From contig NZ_CANLGU010000007.1 in the NCBI RefSeq assembly GCF_947490405.1, positions 62,001-126,000 of the forward strand: 64,000 bases of DNA. Direction: 5' to 3'. Both the position numbers and the translations under genes were made by a program. Every line of letters starts with the position of its first letter. The first letter of the stretch is position 1. The notes under the pieces are model-generated. The model was not told the DNA's origin, did not search any database, and saw only the letters and a list, made by a program, of their open reading frames with translations. Shown piece after piece: positions 1-9,474 of this stretch. This DNA comes from an uncultured Algibacter sp. (GTDB lineage: Bacteria > Bacteroidota > Bacteroidia > Flavobacteriales > Flavobacteriaceae).

Positions 1-209
1 TGGATGCCTTTTACGTTTATATCAATTTTATTAAATGCCTTTTTTGCAATGGCTGTATAATCATTATGAGAGATACCGCTGGGTCTTGCGTAGGGAATAA
101 AAAGTATGGTTTTTGTGTTTTTGAAAAATACTTTTAATTCGGTTAAAATATATTCTAGATATCCGCTTCCGTGTACTGTTGATGTACTGGCAATAATTAT
201 ATTTTTCAT
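1..209 (-). CDS. pepE: Peptidase E (alpha-aspartyl dipeptidase), 5' part only
   Basis: The first 69 codons of a leftward gene that runs off the window. It begins MKNIIIASTSTVHGSGYLEY and continues through ILFIPYARPSGISHNDYTA. This matches the N-terminus of the S51 family, which hydrolyses dipeptides with N-terminal aspartate; family members start LLLLSNST, then FIPFA and a DYTA segment. The catalytic Ser-His-Glu residues lie in the missing part, so activity cannot be judged. The ATG at 209 is the only sensible start. It is divergent from the secreted-protein gene at 312. Confidence 0.8.
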   Translation of the reverse strand, partial: MKNIIIASTSTVHGSGYLEYILTELKVFFKNTKTILFIPYARPSGISHNDYTAIAKKAFNKIDINVKGI

Positions 210-311
210 GAATTTAAGTTTGCATAAAACTAATTAATTACTGGCATTAAAAAAATTGATAGCTTTTACTTTAAATTGAGAAATTAAAGTAGTAATTTGA
301 AAATAAAAATT

Positions 312-1106
312 ATGAAAAAATTTATTCTTCTTTTATTGTTCGTTTATTCAGTTAACGCGGTATCGCAATCTGTAACTAGAGTGGAGGTCTCTGGAAAAAT
401 TATTGTGGAAGGTAGTGATATCTCTGGGATAACTATCTTTAATACTTCGTCTAGCCAAGGAACGATTACAGACGATAATGGTGAGTTTAAATTGAAAGTG
501 ACTTTAAATGATAATATTGAAGTTAGTGCTTTACAATATCAGAATATTAGTTTTAAGGTTAACAAGGATATTCTTAAATCAAAAAAAATGAAGCTTTTTT
601 TGATTGAGGAAATTAATAAATTGGATGAGGTTATTGTATTTACAAAAGGGTTAACAGGAAATTTAGGTACCGATTTGGAAGACACTACACCGTTTAAGCC
701 AAAATTAGATGCTTTATATTTTGGTGTTAAGAATAGTAAGGAATATGGTTTTGAAAAAGATTATAAGACTGAGGTAGAAAATGTTACTATTGATAGGCAA
801 CATCAACCTATGGTAAATGGGCTAAATATTGTAAATGTAGTGGACCAATTATTACTGCCTTTATTTAGGTCTGAAGTAAAAGATAAAAAGAAAGTTGGTG
901 TGCCTGATGTGCCTATTGAATCGATTAAATATTATTTTGGTTCTGAATTCTTAGTTGACAATTTTAATATTCCAGAGCATAGAGTTGAAGAATTTATAAG
1001 ATTTGTTGAAAGTGACGATTTTGACTTCTCGTTACTTAATTATGGCAAGGAAATGGAATTTCTAGAGCTTTTAAATAAAAAGAGTGTTGAGTTTCTTCAA
1101 AGTTAA
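312..1106 (+). CDS. Secreted carboxypeptidase-regulatory-like domain protein, paralogue 1
   Basis: A 264-aa protein. An in-frame TTG lies at 297, but the ATG at 312 gives a clean signal peptide (MKKFILLLLFVYSVNAVSQS). Residues about 25-110 form a carboxypeptidase D regulatory-like beta-sandwich of the kind at the N-terminus of TonB-dependent receptors: a GTITDDNGEFKLKV segment, then a strand with ALQYQ and a LDEVIV end. The remaining 150 residues are unrecognised. Two paralogues follow at once (1204 and 2003), sharing the TIT-D-G-F-K/R pattern and a GLTGN/VLTGD segment after the domain. Probably periplasmic or surface-exposed; function unknown. Confidence 0.8.
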   Translation: MKKFILLLLFVYSVNAVSQSVTRVEVSGKIIVEGSDISGITIFNTSSSQGTITDDNGEFKLKVTLNDNIEVSALQYQNISFKVNKDILKSKKMKLFLIEEINKLDEVIVFTKGLTGNLGTDLEDTTPFKPKLDALYFGVKNSKEYGFEKDYKTEVENVTIDRQHQPMVNGLNIVNVVDQLLLPLFRSEVKDKKKVGVPDVPIESIKYYFGSEFLVDNFNIPEHRVEEFIRFVESDDFDFSLLNYGKEMEFLELLNKKSVEFLQS

Positions 1107-1203
1107 AATTTAATTTCTAAAACGCCCTTTAACAAAACATTACAGGTTATTTACATTTTATTTAAGATTTGAAATACGTTCTTTATACTCTAATTAAACC
1201 AAT

Positions 1204-2016
1204 TTGAGGAGCGTATTTTTATTTGCAGGATTGTTTTTATTGCCTTTGTATATACACTGTCAATCCGTTAACAGAATTGAGGTTAAAGGCATATTGCTTT
1301 CTAGTAATAATGATGTTGAAGCGGTTACAATCTTTAATAAATCATCAAATAAAGGAACTATTACAGATATTGGTGGGGCATTTAAATTGAGGATAGCCTT
1401 AAATGATGTTATAGAAATTTCTGCATTACAATTTCAAACGGTTAGTATTACTATTGATACTGAAATTATAGCGTCTAAAACATTAAAAATTCATTTAATT
1501 GAAAAAGTAAATCAACTTGATGCTGTTACACTTTCTTCTGGGTTAACAGGTAATATTGAAACTGACATTACAAATGTAAAAACAGTAAAACCCATGATTA
1601 TTGATATGGGTAATATGGATGTTGATTTTGAGTATAATGATGATAAAGCCTTTGATAATTCGGTTGTTTTAGATCATTATACCTCTATCACAAATCCTAA
1701 TGCCCGAAAATACATGCCCGATTTATTGAAAATTGTTGGTTTGCTTTTAAAATCGAAAAAAAGGCTAAAACTCCAAAAAAACATTTTTGTAGAGTCTAAC
1801 TATGAGAGACCAAAAGGTTTGTTAGATGTTTATGCTTTAAATGATATTGAAGAACAGTTTAATGTCCCAGAGGAAGCATTATCTCAATTTATAGCATTTG
1901 TAAAAAATAAAGGTGTGTCGCAGGAGCTTTTAGAGCCTGAAAATAAAATATACCTGATAGAATTTTTAGTAAAGCAAAGTAAGTTGTTTTTAGAACTTCA
2001 AGATGAAAAAAAGTAA
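1204..2016 (+). CDS. Secreted carboxypeptidase-regulatory-like domain protein, paralogue 2
   Basis: A 270-aa paralogue of the preceding gene. The start is TTG at 1204: no ATG occurs before the middle of the protein, and only this start gives a signal peptide (MRSVFLFAGLFLLPLYIHCQ). The regulatory-like domain (about 24-110) contains TIFNKSSNKGTITD and FKLRIALND, closely parallel to paralogue 1, then SGLTGNIETD. The C-terminal half has diverged. The stop overlaps the next gene by 14 bp, so the two are probably translationally coupled. Confidence 0.78.
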   Translation: MRSVFLFAGLFLLPLYIHCQSVNRIEVKGILLSSNNDVEAVTIFNKSSNKGTITDIGGAFKLRIALNDVIEISALQFQTVSITIDTEIIASKTLKIHLIEKVNQLDAVTLSSGLTGNIETDITNVKTVKPMIIDMGNMDVDFEYNDDKAFDNSVVLDHYTSITNPNARKYMPDLLKIVGLLLKSKKRLKLQKNIFVESNYERPKGLLDVYALNDIEEQFNVPEEALSQFIAFVKNKGVSQELLEPENKIYLIEFLVKQSKLFLELQDEKK

Positions 2017-2803
2017 AAGCCTTTTTATATTGTTTGTTTTGATTGGCTTTAATAGCGTTTATGGGCAATCTATAGAATTATCTGGAAAGATAGAAAGTAA
2101 AACAAATTCAGAAAACATCCACGTTATTAATAAAAGCGCTAAAGTTTTTACCATAACAGATCGTGCAGGTCGTTTTAGAATTATTGCTAAACTAAATGAT
2201 ACCCTAACATTTTCGTCGATACAACATAAGGAAAAAGAAGTTGTCGTGTTAAAAGAGCATATCTCTAGTGAAGCGATTTTAGTAAAACTGGAAGAGCAAA
2301 TTAATACACTAGAAGAGGTTGTTGTTGGTAAGGTTTTAACAGGTGATTTGTTATCAGATATTAAAAATGTTGAAGGAGACCCACCAATAAATTTTTATGA
2401 TGTAGGTATCCCTGGTTATACAGGTAAACCTGCCACACAAAGTGAGCGTCGTTTAAGTGAAGCGGGAGAATTTAAGCCCAAAATGCTGCTGGGAACTTTA
2501 ACAGGAGGTATTCCATTAAACCCTATTCTTAATGGTATTAGTGGCAGAACAAAAATGTTGAAAAAGAGAGTTGAACTTGAGGAGAGAGAAAAGTTAATGA
2601 GAAGTATAAAAGCAAGACTATCTGAAGATTTTTTTGTTTCAAACCCCTTGAAAGATGACTTAAAGATGGACTTTTTTTATTTCTGTGCAGACGATACAGA
2701 TTTTATTAAGCATTGTAAAAATCAAACTGATTTTAAGGTTTTAATTTTTCTTAGAATGAAGTATGAGCAATACCTAGATAACCTCGGTTATGAAAAAAAA
2801 TAA
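2003..2803 (+). CDS. Secreted carboxypeptidase-regulatory-like domain protein, paralogue 3
   Basis: A 266-aa protein starting at an ATG that overlaps the end of paralogue 2 by 14 bp. Signal peptide MKKSKSLFILFVLIGFNSVYG, then the same domain (HVINKSAKVFTITDRAGRF; LEEVVVGKVLTGDL). The C-terminal part is basic and helical and resembles neither sibling. The spacing suggests one transcript covering all three genes. Known context of such families is cell-envelope or TonB-associated; no specific role can be read from the sequence. Confidence 0.78.
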   Translation: MKKSKSLFILFVLIGFNSVYGQSIELSGKIESKTNSENIHVINKSAKVFTITDRAGRFRIIAKLNDTLTFSSIQHKEKEVVVLKEHISSEAILVKLEEQINTLEEVVVGKVLTGDLLSDIKNVEGDPPINFYDVGIPGYTGKPATQSERRLSEAGEFKPKMLLGTLTGGIPLNPILNGISGRTKMLKKRVELEEREKLMRSIKARLSEDFFVSNPLKDDLKMDFFYFCADDTDFIKHCKNQTDFKVLIFLRMKYEQYLDNLGYEKK

Positions 2804-2860
2804 TCATTTTGGAATGCTTTTTGAAAACCAAAAGAAGTATTTTAGTAATCTTTAAATCCT

Positions 2861-3370
2861 ATGATGAAGTCTTTAAGAGTTTTTCTATTAATAATACTAG
2901 TGTTGCCACTTTTTGCATTTACTACAATGCATAAATACTACATCAGTGTTACTCAAATTAATTATATACAGGAAAAGCAATCTGTTCAAATCACGTCTAG
3001 ATTATTTATTGATGATTTTGAAAATATACTTAAGCAAAATTATGATGAAAATATTGTGCTTGTTGATGAGGAGAATCCCGAAATAATTGATTCTTATATT
3101 GACAGATATCTAAAAAAGAACATGGAGTTAGTTATTAACGATAAAGTAGTTACATTTAATTTTATTGGTAAACAATATGAGGGTGATATAGTAAAATGTT
3201 ATCTGGAAGTTGAAGATATACAAAGTATAGCGTCTTTCGAGATTACAAATCGTATTTTATTCGATTTACAAAAGGACCAGCAAAATATTGTTAAAACTAA
3301 AATAAACTCAAAAAGTAAAAGTGTTATCTTGACTTATGAAAATCCTAATGCTTTGTTAAAATTTAATTAA
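2861..3370 (+). CDS. DUF6702 family exported protein
   Basis: A 169-aa protein with a signal peptide (MMKSLRVFLLIILVLPLFAF) followed by HKYYISVTQINY, typical of the DUF6702 family that is commonly encoded just before an M1 metallopeptidase in Flavobacteriaceae, as here (3479). The body is beta-rich, with segments such as SVQITSRLFIDDFE and VKCYLEVEDI. The two initial Met codons are adjacent and either may be used. Role unknown; context suggests association with the peptidase or the envelope. Confidence 0.8.
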   Translation: MMKSLRVFLLIILVLPLFAFTTMHKYYISVTQINYIQEKQSVQITSRLFIDDFENILKQNYDENIVLVDEENPEIIDSYIDRYLKKNMELVINDKVVTFNFIGKQYEGDIVKCYLEVEDIQSIASFEITNRILFDLQKDQQNIVKTKINSKSKSVILTYENPNALLKFN

Positions 3371-3478
3371 AGCCATTAAATTTATTACGTAATTTAGTAT
3401 TTTCGATAACTTTTTGTAACAATCTTCTAAAGAAATTTGCAAAAAACACATTTTTTTATAAAATCAAAAAAAACAACT

Positions 3479-5737
3479 ATGAAAAAACACGCTTATCTGT
3501 TCTTATCATTTGTATTTCTTTTTTCTGGAGCTTTTGCTCAAGAGCAAACCAAAGAAAGACAACAAGGACATACAGACCAGAACAAATTTAGACAAATGAA
3601 AGATGTTCTGGCAACGCCTAATGAAACTAGAACAGCTTCAGGTGCTCCTGGTTATGCATATACGCAACAGCAGGTTGATTATGTTATGAATCTTCGTTTG
3701 GATGAGAATAAGAGCCAGATTTTTGGTGACGAAAAAATAACATATCATAATAACTCCAAGGATTATTTAGAATATTTGTGGGTTCAGTTAGACCAAAATA
3801 TGAGAGCAAAAGACTCAAAAACTCCAGATATTAATTCTGAAAGTTTCAATGCTGCTTTTAATGGGCCTAATTCTTTTACTAAAGCAAATATGAAAGAACG
3901 CTTTGATGGAGGTTTCAATATAGAATATGTAAAGAATGAAGATGGTTCAGATTTACCCTTTATGATAAATCAAACCATGATGCGCATAAACTTAGCTAAG
4001 CCTCTTGCACCAGGTGAAGTTTTTAAATTTCAAATTAAATGGTGGTATAATGTTAATAACCATATATTAGAAGGAGGAAGGTCTGGTTTCGAAGCTTTTC
4101 CTGATGGGAATAATACTTATGTAATAGCACAGTTTTATCCACGATTGTGTGTGTATGACAATGTTGAAGGATGGCAAAATATGCAGTTTTGGGGCAGAAG
4201 CGAATTTGCTTTAGAGTTTGGAGATTTTGATGTAAAAATTACTGTGCCGGCAGACCATATGTTAGAAGCTACTGGAGAATTGCAGAACAGAAAAGAATGT
4301 TTTACAAAAGAGCAGTTAAAACGTTACAATAAAGCAGCAAAGACGTTTGATAATCCAGTTTTTGTTGTAACTCAAGAAGAAGCTGAAAAAGCGGAAACAC
4401 AAAAAAGCACAAAAGAAAAAACTTGGCATTTCAAAGCAAAAAATGTAAGAGATTATGCTTTTGCTACATCTAGAAAGTTTATTTATGATGCTATGGCAGT
4501 TGATATTGATGGACGTTCAGTAATGGCAATTTCTTTATATTCAAAAGAAGGTAACCCATTATGGGAAGAGCACTCAACAAGAGTTGTAGCAAACACACTT
4601 GAAGAGTATTCAAAATTAACATTTGATTATCCTTACAGTAAAGCTATCTCGGTGCATGCACAAATGGGTATGGAATATCCAATGATATGTTTTAACTACG
4701 GGCGTCCAAAACCAGATGGTACCTATTCTGAAAGATTAAAACGAGGTATGATTGGTGTTATAACTCATGAAGTGGGTCATAACTTCTTCCCAATGATTGT
4801 AAATAGTGATGAGCGCCAATGGACATGGATGGACGAGGGTATTAATTCGTTTGTTGAAACCTTAGCTGAATTAGATTATGATCCCAACTTTATAACAGGA
4901 AACCTTCCAAAGGATATCGTGCCTTACATGGGAGGAGATCAAAATTATCTTTCACCAATTATGTCTCAAGGAGACTATGTTCATAAATTTGGACCAAATG
5001 CATACACTAAACCTGCTGCAGGTTTATATATGCTAAGACAAACCATTATGGGGCCAGAGTTGTTTGATTATGCGTTTAGAACATACTCACAACGTTGGAT
5101 GTTTAAACACCCAACACCAGCTGATTTTTTCAGAACTATGGAAGATGCATCGGCTATGGATTTAGATTGGTTTTGGAGAGGATGGTTTTATACAACAGAT
5201 TATACAGATATTGGAGTTAAAGGTGTTAAGCAATATTACTTAACAGATAAGCCAACTGAATTGGCTAAAGAAACAGCGGAAAAGTATAGAATGAATCTTG
5301 AAGATTATAAAGACAAATTAGTATACTATGCAGAGGCTAAAGACGGAAAAATACCAGATGATGCTAAAAACGTTTCAGACTTTAAATTCTTAGAAGAGCA
5401 TATTAATAACCTTTCAGTAGAAGATAAAGCACGATTAAAAGAGGCGCCTAAATATTTCTACGAAGTCACTTTTGAAAAACCAGGAGGATTAGTAATGCCT
5501 ATTATTTTAGAAATTGAGTATGAAGATGGTACTAAAGAAAGAAAAACGTACCCTGCTCAAATATGGAGATATAATGAGCGCGAGGTTAAAAAAGTTTTTA
5601 GAACAGATAAGGCTATAACTAGTTTTGTTGTAGACCCAGATTTAGAATTGGCCGACGTGGATATGTCAAATAACTCTTGGCCTAGAAAAGTTGAAGCCAA
5701 CGAGTTTGATAAATTTAAAGAAAAAGTAAAAGGTTAA
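3479..5737 (+). CDS. M1 family zinc metallopeptidase, secreted
   Basis: A 752-aa aminopeptidase-type gluzincin. The open frame begins at a TTG at 3437, but the ATG at 3479 starts a proper signal peptide (MKKHAYLFLSFVFLFSGAFA, cut before QEQT). An N-terminal beta-domain is followed by the catalytic domain: the exopeptidase loop GMEYP and the zinc motif HEVGH (His430, Glu431, His434), with the third ligand Glu in the WMDEGINSF segment 19 residues later. A long C-terminal helical and beta region follows. It is predicted to cleave N-terminal residues from peptides in the periplasm or at the surface. A strong terminator follows. Confidence 0.92.
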   Translation: MKKHAYLFLSFVFLFSGAFAQEQTKERQQGHTDQNKFRQMKDVLATPNETRTASGAPGYAYTQQQVDYVMNLRLDENKSQIFGDEKITYHNNSKDYLEYLWVQLDQNMRAKDSKTPDINSESFNAAFNGPNSFTKANMKERFDGGFNIEYVKNEDGSDLPFMINQTMMRINLAKPLAPGEVFKFQIKWWYNVNNHILEGGRSGFEAFPDGNNTYVIAQFYPRLCVYDNVEGWQNMQFWGRSEFALEFGDFDVKITVPADHMLEATGELQNRKECFTKEQLKRYNKAAKTFDNPVFVVTQEEAEKAETQKSTKEKTWHFKAKNVRDYAFATSRKFIYDAMAVDIDGRSVMAISLYSKEGNPLWEEHSTRVVANTLEEYSKLTFDYPYSKAISVHAQMGMEYPMICFNYGRPKPDGTYSERLKRGMIGVITHEVGHNFFPMIVNSDERQWTWMDEGINSFVETLAELDYDPNFITGNLPKDIVPYMGGDQNYLSPIMSQGDYVHKFGPNAYTKPAAGLYMLRQTIMGPELFDYAFRTYSQRWMFKHPTPADFFRTMEDASAMDLDWFWRGWFYTTDYTDIGVKGVKQYYLTDKPTELAKETAEKYRMNLEDYKDKLVYYAEAKDGKIPDDAKNVSDFKFLEEHINNLSVEDKARLKEAPKYFYEVTFEKPGGLVMPIILEIEYEDGTKERKTYPAQIWRYNEREVKKVFRTDKAITSFVVDPDLELADVDMSNNSWPRKVEANEFDKFKEKVKG

Positions 5738-5754
5738 AAACTTTAAACTTAAAT

Positions 5755-5786
5755 AAAAAAGCCGATTTTTAAAATCGGCTTTTTTA
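5755..5786 (+). terminator. Rho-independent terminator after the M1 peptidase
   Basis: A perfect inverted repeat (GCCGATTTT at 5761-5769 with AAAATCGGC at 5771-5779), flanked by six A on the left and six T on the right. It can act in both directions and separates the peptidase from tatA. Confidence 0.85.
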
Positions 5787-5800
5787 TTGCAATAATTTCA

Positions 5801-5829
5801 TTTGATAATAAAACAACTCACTATATTTG
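5801..5829 (+). promoter_or_regulatory. Bacteroidetes-type promoter for tatA
   Basis: TTTG at 5801-5804, 17 bases, then TATATTTG at 5822-5829, an exact TAnnTTTG -7 element. Transcription should start about 6-8 bases downstream, that is at or next to the GTG start codon at 5834, implying a leaderless or nearly leaderless mRNA. Confidence 0.65.
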
Positions 5830-5833
5830 TAGT

Positions 5834-6121
5834 GTGATACAGCTAGCAACATTTTTATTTATTAGTGGCGGAGAAATAGCGTTTATTCTATTTATAGCCA
5901 TTATGGTATTTGGAGCTGATAAACTTCCTGAAATAGCCCGTGGATTAGGTAAAGGTATGCGAACGCTTAAAGACGCAACTAATGATATCAAGCACGAGAT
6001 CACAAAAACTGCTGAGAATAATGGTATTGATACCAGCATAACCAAAGACGTTAAAAAAGAACTTGATAAAGTAAAAGACGATATTGAAGATTTTACAGGT
6101 TCCGTAAAACGTAAATTTTAG
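5834..6121 (+). CDS. tatA: Twin-arginine translocase subunit TatA/TatE
   Basis: A 95-aa protein with the classic layout: one N-terminal membrane helix (FISGGEIAFILFIAIMVFGA), the hinge Gly, an amphipathic helix with the FGADKLPEIARGLGKGM signature, and an acidic/basic C-terminal tail containing TNDIKHEI. It forms the pore oligomer that exports folded RR-signal proteins across the inner membrane. The start must be GTG at 5834: no ATG lies upstream in frame and the next Met is inside the helix. No tatC is nearby, which is common in Bacteroidetes. Confidence 0.92.
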   Translation: MIQLATFLFISGGEIAFILFIAIMVFGADKLPEIARGLGKGMRTLKDATNDIKHEITKTAENNGIDTSITKDVKKELDKVKDDIEDFTGSVKRKF

Positions 6122-6249
6122 CGTTTAATCTATTCGTCGATATGTAGTTCATCTATTTATCAATTTATTCTTACTTTTCAGCGATAATATCCAATGCGTA
6201 GTTTTCATTTAAGCGATATTTATGGTCCCAGATCTATAATTATTGAAAT

Positions 6250-8514
6250 ATGAAAACAATCCTACTTATAAGTTTTCTGTCTTTTACCGTGTTAACTTCA
6301 GGTAAAACAGATAGAGATATCATTAAGAAAATTGATGATATAAATACTTCAGCATTAGCTCTTTATAACAATGAGGAGATCGTTAAATCTTTTAAAGAAT
6401 TTATTAATGCCAAGGTGTTAGCAGATTCTATTCAAGACAATTATGGCAGTGCTACAGCAAATTTCAACTTAGGAAACATCTATTACTTAATGGAAAATTA
6501 TGATTCTGCCCAAAAGCATTATCAATTAACATTAAATGTTATCAAAGAAATAAATGATAGATATTTAATTTCTGGTTCTTATTTGAACCTGGCTAAGATA
6601 TATAGAGACCAAAACGACTATACTAAAAGTATTAAATATTTTGAGAAAGCACTTGGAGCTTCTTCAACTAAAGGGGGGATAAGTATTTCTGAAAAAGAGC
6701 AAATTCAAGATATTTACTTTGATGCCAGAATTAATTTGAGTGAGTTGTATATTAAAAATAACAATCTTGAAAAAGCCTTAATGAATCTTTTAAAAATAGG
6801 AGATTATTTAAAAACACACTCAGTAAATTTGAATTTACAAGTTTACTACAATTATATTTATGGATTATATTATACAAAAAAAGAGCTTTTTAATAGTGCA
6901 AATACAAAGTTTAGAGAGGCTATTTTTCTACTAGAGGGTAACAAAGAAGACATTGATTTGGCATTAATAAGCAATATATATATGCAATTGTCTATTTCTC
7001 TTGCTAAATCTGGAAAAAGTACAGAAGCTTATATTACTTTACTTCAGCATAATAATTATAAGAATGAGCTTTCTAATGAAGAAAAAAACAGACAAGATTT
7101 AATAGTTAAATCTAAATTTTTAATTGAAGATTATAAGAATGAAGCACAAACAGCTAATACAGAAAGACTTCATCAATTAGAAATAGCAAATAAATTCAAA
7201 AAAATAAATATTGCTATAATCATTACATTGTTATTATTGGTAGTCTCAATTATCGTAATATATAAGAGTTATTATGCCAAAGAAAAATTAAGTAAAATTT
7301 TAGAAGCAAAAAATAAGGAATTAGAAATTGCCAAAGATGAAGCTTTAAAAACATCAGAATTAAAAAGTGAATTTATTTCTAATGTATCTCATGAATTAAG
7401 AACTCCGCTTTATGGCGTTGTTGGAATTACATCTTTATTACTTGAAAATAATAATTTAAATAATAGAGATAAAAAACATTTAAAGTCTTTAAAATATTCG
7501 GGAGATTATCTTTTGAATTTAGTTAATGATATTCTTCAAGTAGGAAAAATAGAAGCTAATAAAATAGAATTGAAAAATGTTTCTGTTAATTTGAAAGAGA
7601 TGTTGGATGATATAGCGAATTCGTTTAGTTATAGGCTGGTAGAAACAAATAATAAAATTAATATATTAATAGATAACCATGTACCAGAATACATTAAATG
7701 CGATAAGGTAAGACTGTCTCAAATTTTAATTAATTTAATAGGAAATAGTGTAAAATTCACATCTAGCGGAGTAATCAATTTAAGAGTTAAACTTTTGAGC
7801 TTAGATGCTAAAAACGTTGGTTTATGTTTTGAAGTTGAGGATAATGGGGTAGGAATACCAAAAGAAAAGTTTGATATGATATTTGATAATTTTTCACAGT
7901 TAGAGAATAGTAATATAAACTATCAAGGTACTGGTTTAGGACTTTCAATTACTAAAAATTTAATCGAGCTATTTGAAAGTGAAATTAAATTAGAAAGTAC
8001 CTTGAATGTTGGAACTAAGGTTAGTTTTGAAGTTGATTTTGAGTTGGATAAGAACACGCCTAAATTAGCTTCAGATTCTAAGCCTAAAGTAAAAGAACTT
8101 GAGAATTCTGAAAGTAAGTATAGGATTCTAGTAGCTGAAGATAATAAGATAAATCAAGTAGTAACTAAAAACTTGTTAAAGAAAAACGGTTATTTGTGTA
8201 CCATAGTGCAAAATGGAAAAGAAGCTCTAGAGCAAGCGAAAACTAATGAATATGATCTTGTTTTAATGGATATTAATATGCCAATAATGGATGGTAATGA
8301 GGCTACGGTTGCTATTAGAGAATTTAATGATGCACTTCCAATAGTTGCATTAACGGCATCAGATATTGATGAAATAAGGCAGTGTTGTATGGATATTGGA
8401 TATAATGATATAGTAATCAAACCCTTTGATAACTATGAGTTTTTTCAAGTAATTAATCAAAATATACAGAACTATAGAGCAGTAAATAATTTGAGTCTAG
8501 TTAAAGCGTCTTAG
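6250..8514 (+). CDS. Hybrid sensor histidine kinase with TPR sensor region
   Basis: A 754-aa protein. A signal sequence (MKTILLISFLSFTVLTSG) is followed by a TPR-like helical sensor (about 30-290; FNLGNIYYLMENYDSAQKHY), one membrane helix (about 316-338), a HisKA domain with the phospho-acceptor His381 in FISNVSHELRTPLYG, a HATPase domain (N box ILINLIGNSVKF, G boxes DNGVGIP and GTGLGLSI), and a C-terminal receiver with Asp674 (LVLMDINMPIMDG) and Lys in IVIKPF. No separate response regulator is adjacent, so output probably goes through phosphotransfer elsewhere. A paralogue with the same architecture lies at 29604. Confidence 0.9.
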   Translation: MKTILLISFLSFTVLTSGKTDRDIIKKIDDINTSALALYNNEEIVKSFKEFINAKVLADSIQDNYGSATANFNLGNIYYLMENYDSAQKHYQLTLNVIKEINDRYLISGSYLNLAKIYRDQNDYTKSIKYFEKALGASSTKGGISISEKEQIQDIYFDARINLSELYIKNNNLEKALMNLLKIGDYLKTHSVNLNLQVYYNYIYGLYYTKKELFNSANTKFREAIFLLEGNKEDIDLALISNIYMQLSISLAKSGKSTEAYITLLQHNNYKNELSNEEKNRQDLIVKSKFLIEDYKNEAQTANTERLHQLEIANKFKKINIAIIITLLLLVVSIIVIYKSYYAKEKLSKILEAKNKELEIAKDEALKTSELKSEFISNVSHELRTPLYGVVGITSLLLENNNLNNRDKKHLKSLKYSGDYLLNLVNDILQVGKIEANKIELKNVSVNLKEMLDDIANSFSYRLVETNNKINILIDNHVPEYIKCDKVRLSQILINLIGNSVKFTSSGVINLRVKLLSLDAKNVGLCFEVEDNGVGIPKEKFDMIFDNFSQLENSNINYQGTGLGLSITKNLIELFESEIKLESTLNVGTKVSFEVDFELDKNTPKLASDSKPKVKELENSESKYRILVAEDNKINQVVTKNLLKKNGYLCTIVQNGKEALEQAKTNEYDLVLMDINMPIMDGNEATVAIREFNDALPIVALTASDIDEIRQCCMDIGYNDIVIKPFDNYEFFQVINQNIQNYRAVNNLSLVKAS

Positions 8515-8527
8515 TGTATACATTTAG

Positions 8528-9175
8528 TTAATTGCGTTTTCTGCTAATAGTCAATCCATCTCTAATAGGTAAAACGACAGTTTCAATACGTTTGTCGCTC
8601 TTTAAAAGCGCATTATATGCAATCAAAGCTGGCGTAGAAGTATCATCCTTTTTAAAGGATATTTCTAGTACTTTTCCGCTCCATAAAACATTATCAGATA
8701 AAATGATTCCGCCGGGGTTTAATTTATCAATAATAATATTGAAATAGTTTGAGTAGTTTTCCTTATCGGCATCAATAAAAACTAAATCGAAAGTCGTATC
8801 TAGTTTAGGAATAATATCTAAGGCATTTCCCAGATGTTGATGAATTTGTTTACCGTAACCAGATTTGTCAAAATATTTCCTTTGAAAATCAACAAGTTCT
8901 TCATTAATGTCTATAGTATGAAGCATACCATCACATTTTATGCCTTCCATTAAGCACAATGCAGAATAACCTGTATAAGTCCCAATTTCTAATATGTTTT
9001 TTGGGTTCACTAATTTCGAAATCATACTTAAAAGCCTCCCTTGATAATGCCCACTAAGCATTCTAGGTTGTAATATTTTCTGGTAAGTTTCTCGGTTAAG
9101 TAATTTTAGCAATTCTGGCTCATCCTCAGAGTGAGATACCACATAATCGTCTAATTCTTCTGGTATGAAATGCAA
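8528..9175 (-). CDS. Class I SAM-dependent O-methyltransferase (CCoAOMT-like)
   Basis: A 215-aa protein of the methyltransferase family 3 (caffeoyl-CoA/catechol O-methyltransferase type). The SAM-binding motif is ILEIGTYTGYSALCL, followed by the acidic residue of HTIDINEE, the metal-binding FIDADKENY segment, and SDNVLWSGKV. It normally methylates catechol-like hydroxyls in a divalent-metal-dependent way; the substrate here is unknown. It lies at the 3' end of the kynurenine gene set with a 19-bp gap from the preceding small membrane protein. Convergent with the sensor kinase (13 bp apart), with no clear terminator between. Confidence 0.87.
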   Translation of the reverse strand: MHFIPEELDDYVVSHSEDEPELLKLLNRETYQKILQPRMLSGHYQGRLLSMISKLVNPKNILEIGTYTGYSALCLMEGIKCDGMLHTIDINEELVDFQRKYFDKSGYGKQIHQHLGNALDIIPKLDTTFDLVFIDADKENYSNYFNIIIDKLNPGGIILSDNVLWSGKVLEISFKKDDTSTPALIAYNALLKSDKRIETVVLPIRDGLTISRKRN

Positions 9176-9194
9176 AATATAATCGTCTAAAATA

Positions 9195-9419
9195 TTAACT
9201 TTCTGTGGAATCTGTTGGTTTAACTGAAGTGTCAGCTTCAGCTTTATTTCCTATAAAAAATAAAATAGCTCCAACTACCACAAGTCCAATTTTAATAGCC
9301 CATGCAGCTGTATCTCCCCAAGAGTATATCCACATAAGTAACGTTGGTACTCTATCAAAGAAGTTTAAAACAATGGCTAAAATTCCAAAAATTGCCATGT
9401 AAGAACCTATTTTTCTCAT
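9195..9419 (-). CDS. Small two-helix membrane protein, unknown
   Basis: A 74-aa protein with two hydrophobic segments (about 5-22, SYMAIFGILAIVLNFF, and about 40-60, IKIGLVVVGAILFFIG) and a polar Ser/Thr-rich tail. No family recognised. It sits between ACMS decarboxylase (56 bp upstream) and the O-methyltransferase (19 bp downstream) on the same strand. Confidence 0.7.
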   Translation of the reverse strand: MRKIGSYMAIFGILAIVLNFFDRVPTLLMWIYSWGDTAAWAIKIGLVVVGAILFFIGNKAEADTSVKPTDSTES

Positions 9420-9474
9420 AATTTTATAGTTTGATTAGTGATTAAATATAACAATAAAAACTATATGATTATAC

